Shown piece after piece: positions 19,801-23,683 of a stretch of DNA of 23,683 bases (the stretch's first letter is position 1; every line of letters begins with the position of its first letter). The position numbers and the translations under genes were made by a program. This stretch comes from Pelargonium cotyledonis (taxonomy: Eukaryota > Streptophyta > Magnoliopsida > Geraniales > Geraniaceae): NCBI GenBank assembly GCA_036897625.1, contig JAYMTA010000848.1, positions 1-23,683 of the forward strand, read 5' to 3'. The notes under the pieces were generated by a model, which saw nothing but the letters and a program-made list of their open reading frames with translations, was not told the origin of the DNA and made no database searches.

Positions 19801-22708
19801 TGGTTCGGTTACTTGATCCATTCAACTGTATGCATGCAAGGTGGAGTGGCTATGTTATTTTGCCTACGAGAAATGTGATCCTTTGATTCAATTATGACTC
19901 CTTAATGCTATTACCAATATGTTGTCCATCAAAGCGATCTTTGGCAAAAGGATCATCACAGTTTATCTGACTACATGTTTTTGTTTTATCATCTTGGACA
20001 TTAAAGAAAGGAAATGTAGCCAATCAGAGGGAACATCTAATTTTGCTACTTGCCAACATAGACGTGAGGAATAGAAATCTTGAAGGGTATTCTGAGGTAA
20101 GCCGTTGTTTTGTTGGCTGTTATTTATTATTATTATTTTTTTAATTGGTACTCTGTTTATATGTTTGATAGCAGTGTTAAGAGTTGCTTCTTTATGTTAC
20201 TATATATTGAAGATCACTGAGAATCTTACTGCAGCTGGATAGAAACACTGTGGAGCATTTGGTGGATAAAATTTTCAAGAATTACCGTTCATGGTGTAAC
20301 TACCTACGATGTAAATCAAATCTTAGGCAAGTTATCTTGTTGCTGTGACTGTCATCACTTACAACCTTCAAATTGTTACATATATTGGAATTTCAGAGCT
20401 CAGCTTTTCAACTTAAGCAATAATAATCTTATTTGGCGAGTGCTTATTTTTTGTTTTGCAGATTTCCCCAAGGTTCTGACAGACAACAGTTAGAGCTCGT
20501 GTACATTGCTCTTTATCTTCTAATATGGGGAGAAGCTTCAAATGTTCGGTTCATGCCTGAATGCATTTGCTACATTTTCCATATGGTATGTTTTCTTATA
20601 TACCTTTTTTTTCCGAGATACTATGTGACTCAGTTACTAATAATTTCTAAATGCAAACTCTTATATACCTTACAAACTTTTTATTAGAAAGTAACTCTTT
20701 GATTCTTCAATTGTATAAGATGTCAGACAAGGTGTATGGGATTTTATATAGCAATGTTCATGCTGTTAGTGGAGATGACTACCAAACAGCAGCGCGTGAT
20801 GACGAATCATTTTTGAGGGATGTTATAGCACCCATCTACCAGGTCCTTTGCAAGGTAATTAATATATAATTGCAATGTCTATTATTTTTTACTTATTACT
20901 CATTAGTTTTTTCTGCTAATGGATTTATATTTGGTAAAAAAAAGGAAGTGAGGAGAAACAAAGGAGGCAAGGCGAGTCATTCAAGATGGAGAAACTATGA
21001 TGATATTAATGAGTACTTTTGGTCAGTTATTTGAATATCATATTGCTTAATTCCATTTCTATACTTCAAGAGAATATATAGCTAAATCACCTGCTTCTTT
21101 TCGTAGGTCTGATAAGTGTTTTAAACTAGGGTGGCCATGGGACCCTAAATCAGATTTTTTTGTGCATACAGAGGAGACACAGCCTGCAAATGTGGTAGTT
21201 TTTTTATTTTTCTTGAGAGATGTTTCACATTACCTATACATGGTTTAGTTATATTGTTATAATTGTTTTGACTAATATGATCTTCATATTAAATCATTTC
21301 ATGGACAAAATGCTTTAATTATTGGTTCCTAAGAATTGTGATTCTGCATATTCCATTTTGTTTCATTACTTTTCTTCTTTTATTTGATATATATTTGATA
21401 ATCCTATTGTTGACTTATATATTTTTGCAGAGAAGTAATCAAGTCATTTCTGGAAAGAAGAAGCCAAAAACAAATTTTGTTGAAGTCCGTACATTTTTTC
21501 ACCTTTTTAGAAGCTTTGATCGGCTATGGATGTTCTTTATATTGGCTTTCCAGGTAGCGTGAATGTCGGAGAAAGTATAGTTGAGTGCCTAATATATCAT
21601 ATTTCTCCTCAAGTAACCCATTTGATCTGTTACTCTTTTTAAGGCTATGATGATTGTTGCATGGAGTCCCACTGGTTCTCTTACTGCCCTTTTTGATGAG
21701 AATGTCTTCAGAAGTGTTATGACCATTTTTATTACTTCCGCTTTCCTGAATTTTGTGCAAGGTAGTGTGATATATACATTTGACTTTCATTCTTCTTATC
21801 ATTGTTTATATTTTAGGTTTTTGGTTTTGTAGATTTTTTAACCTTTTATTATTGGATGTTAAAATAGTTAGATTAGTTGAGCCATTTTCTCTTACTCCAG
21901 TGGCTCTTGTTGTGCTTTCTTATCTTCTCAACCATCTTTTCTGCAGCCACTTTGGATATAATTCTAAGTTTTAATGCTTGGAGGAGCTTGAAGTTTACCC
22001 AAATACTGCGGTACCTTCTGAAATTTGCATTTGCAGCTATGTGGGCTGTTGTTTTGCCAATTGGTTACTCCAGTTCTGTGCAAAATCCAACTGGTCTTGT
22101 GAAATTCTTCAACACTTGGGATGGGAACTGGCAGAACCAGTCATTTTATAACTATGCTGTTGCACTATATATGCTACCCAACATTTTGGCTGCTCTACTA
22201 TTTTTGCTTCCACCTTTACGGAGAACTATGGAGCGCTCAAACTGGCGGATTATCACTCTTCTTATTTGGTGGGCTCAGGCAAGCATATCTACTCATTGTG
22301 ACTCTTGACTGGGTTATCTCATACATGGATGGTTTCGTCAGTGTTCTTTTTGTCCTCTTCAAATTTCATAATAAAATTTTGACCAACCGTCTTTTACCTC
22401 ACTGCAGCCGAAACTGTATCTAGGAAGAGGCATGCACGAGGATATGTTTTCACTTCTCAAGTAAGAAAGAGAATGTTCTTAAAATTAGTATAATTGTTAC
22501 TATTGCTGCTGCTGTTGTAGGCAAAGGGGTAGCCCTGTTTTGCTGCTCGTATTTCAATCATGTTTAAGTTTATATTTGTTCTGTCTACTGCTTAAGCTTT
22601 GATGCTTTGTGCCTCTCCGTTAACAAAGTTCATGCTCACCTTCATAGGTATACTTTGTTTTGGATCCTGCTTCTGATCAGCAAGCTAGCATTCAGTTACT
22701 ATGTTGAG
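16816..22708 (+). CDS. CALS7: Callose synthase (CalS6/CalS7 group), first 17 coding exons, 3' part outside the window
   Basis: Exons are 16816-17041, 18109-18209, 18580-18692, 18781-18868, 18959-19069, 19257-19418, 20007-20096, 20235-20326, 20462-20585, 20720-20854, 20945-21021, 21107-21194, 21431-21553, 21644-21761, 21947-22278, 22408-22460 and 22648-22708, all in frame (2,094 nt, 698 residues). The N terminus is MASSSGTKDWGAPPPP. Family blocks follow: SLASIAPILRVANEIE (about 53-68), CRFHAFEKAHRMD (from 76), QREHLILLLANIDVR, and the FKS1-type domain at about 328-445 (LYLLIWGEASNVRFMPEC). At least five membrane segments lie between about 500 and 698. The 1,3-beta-glucan synthase catalytic domain lies beyond the edge. 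The enzyme would make callose from UDP-glucose at the plasma membrane. The blocks YYQNFYEN and EEMAKIYQIASVLYDVL favour the CalS6/CalS7 group over CalS5; CALS7 is the nearest guess. Introns after exons 8 and 15 have GC donors. Confidence 0.95.
17223..17606 (+). repeat. 98-bp tandem repeat, four copies, in callose synthase intron 1
   Basis: Copies begin with ATGAAGGTTAGAGG at 17223, 17321, 17418 and 17516, giving periods of 98, 97 and 98. Each contains GCCATAAGCAAAA-like, CTCAAGTAACTAGCGGTTG-like and GAATTTAAGTAGCAACT-like segments. The last copy ends near 17606. The copies differ at scattered positions, so the array is not very recent. It occupies over a third of the 1,067-bp intron. Confidence 0.9.
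18295..18349 (+). repeat. 20-bp direct duplication in callose synthase intron 2
   Basis: GGTTGTCATCAATGTTTACT occurs at 18295-18314 and again, identical, at 18330-18349. A 15-bp spacer containing a TTATAAGG duplication separates them. It looks like a recent local (slippage-type) duplication. Confidence 0.85.
19136..19216 (-). mobile_element. Tiny poly(A) retro-insertion with 13-bp target duplication in callose synthase intron 5
   Basis: The 13-mer CAAGTTTCACCTT at 19136-19148 recurs exactly at 19204-19216 and flanks a 55-bp insert. Read on the minus strand, the insert is about 40 nt of unique sequence (AAGTCCATGCCAAACCCCCC, then CCTCTTTGGTGGTC) ending in a 13-A tail. Tail plus target duplication is the signature of LINE-mediated retroposition. 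The unique part holds a CCACC/GGTGG stem and may be the 3' end of a SINE or LINE, strongly 5'-truncated. Confidence 0.6.
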
Positions 22709-22846
22709 GTGATTTTTTTTTTAATGTTAACTATTTACACAACACACACTCACATCAAAGGGCTTATGTTACAACAAATAAAATATTAGAGTATCAATTA
22801 GATTACATAAGGATAGTTTTCCAACTGTATTAATTTCAGTGATGTT

Positions 22847-23132
22847 CAACCCAAAACTTTAAGCTATTAGGTGGAGGGTCCAACTAGTATATATCAAGTG
22901 GTCTCAAATTTCTCAATCTTTTAATTTGGGATACTTTAACACAACGGGTCTTGCACATGGACTATTAATTATAGGCCGACAACACAATTGGGTCACTAGG
23001 CCCAGACCATACCAGCTCAAATAACATGTTAAACATCAGTACAACCCCAAAGCTTAAGCTATTAGGTGAAGGGCCCATTTAGTATATCAAGTGGTCTCAA
23101 ACTTCACATTCTTTCAATGTGTATACTTTAAC
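22847..23132 (+). repeat. Diverged direct repeat pair (interspersed-repeat fragment) in callose synthase intron 17
   Basis: A segment of about 90 bp at 22847-22940 and a second at 23042-23132, about 195 bp apart, share AGCTATTAGGTG, TATATCAAGTGGTCTCAAA and ATACTTTAACA in the same order. Between them lies CACAACGGGTCTTGCACATG. I recall similar sequence as common interspersed DNA in eudicot genomes, but I cannot name a family or its ends. Confidence 0.6.
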
Positions 23133-23237
23133 AAGTGATAAAAAGCATTATACTAGGATAGGAGAACTAGGGAAGGCTCCGTGCATAAAATTTAGCAGAA
23201 GCTTTAATGTAAGGACCATGATTATAACTAATAAACT

Positions 23238-23680
23238 TGTTGAGGAAGATGGTATTGATACACACTTATTCAACTAGAATTATTAAAATATTTCCTAGTT
23301 GGATTGATACCCGCATATTAGAACAAAAGGGCTCAACTCTACTTTTGATGTATAAAAAGTTAGATTTTGTAGCAAATGCTGTGATTAAGGATTGGTGTTT
23401 CAGATCTGCTATCTAACAGAAGTAGGGCAGGGCAGCAAAGACAACAAACTAGTAGGCTATATGTCAAGAATTTGAGAGAGAGAAAAACATAGCTGCTGGA
23501 ATAATTCTTGTGTTTTGTTATTAAAGTTGATACAACATATATACAGAAGATTAGCTTCTCTTAGAAGCTTTAGGGGTAAAGATAAAAGCATGGCTAACAA
23601 ATGGCCACATCACCTATTAATTCTAAAGGACTAATTTTACCTACTCTAACAACTATCTCTCATTTCCACATAATTCAACA
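23238..23680 (-). mobile_element. Probable Copia-type LTR on the minus strand, at the window edge
   Basis: Read on the minus strand, the sequence from 23680 begins TGTTGAATTATGTGG, with TGTTG the usual LTR start. A TATA element (23543-23538) follows about 140 bp in, then AATAAC/AACACAAG poly(A)-region-like DNA. The three bases before the start are GAG, which would fit the end of a purine tract before a 3' LTR. If so, the element body lies to the right, outside the window. The inner edge is uncertain: TGTTGA at 23238 would match TCAACA at the right end and give a 443-bp LTR. No primer-binding site is seen on the left, which argues against a 5' LTR. Confidence 0.45.
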
Positions 23681-23683
23681 CTC

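Overview
The window is nuclear DNA from a flowering plant. Protein genes are split by many short AT-rich introns with GT..AG borders (a few GC..AG), intergenic DNA is AT-rich, and several retro-element traces are present. The proteins look like those of a eudicot, probably a rosid. A Rosaceae origin is my guess from overall resemblance and is not proven by any single feature.

Layout. (1) 1-252, minus: N-terminal exon of a gene resembling COG5 (conserved oligomeric Golgi subunit 5), running off the left edge. (2) 1507-3388, minus: an LRR gene of the 'RPP13-like protein 4' type. Its reading frame is broken by a frameshift and a nearby TAG. A probable 3'-UTR intron and exon follow at 1502-611. 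(3) 4195-4413, minus: a gene for a small single-pass membrane protein of about 72 residues with a clear TATA box. (4) 4482-7551: about 3 kb of intergenic DNA with a 78-bp tandem repeat joined to a tRNA-like (SINE-like) head and an AT-rich 18-bp inverted repeat. (5) 7552-15125, plus: a complete 20-exon ARP4 gene (actin-related protein 4), 445 residues, which I could splice in frame from start to stop. (6) 16816-22708, plus: the first 17 coding exons (698 residues) of a callose synthase of the CalS6/CalS7 group. Two of its introns use GC donors. (7) 22709-23683: the next callose synthase intron, filled with interspersed repeats and ending in what looks like the edge of a reversed LTR (Copia-type) element.

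The genes do not form a pathway. COG5 would serve Golgi vesicle tethering, the LRR gene immunity, ARP4 nuclear chromatin remodelling, and callose synthase beta-1,3-glucan deposition at the plasma membrane. The three left genes lie on the minus strand and the two large right genes on the plus strand. I found no prokaryote-like system, CRISPR array or intact transposon coding region. The most notable items are the broken LRR gene, the paired GC-AG introns, a tiny poly(A) insertion with a 13-bp target duplication, a four-copy 98-bp intronic tandem repeat and the SINE-like head with amplified body.
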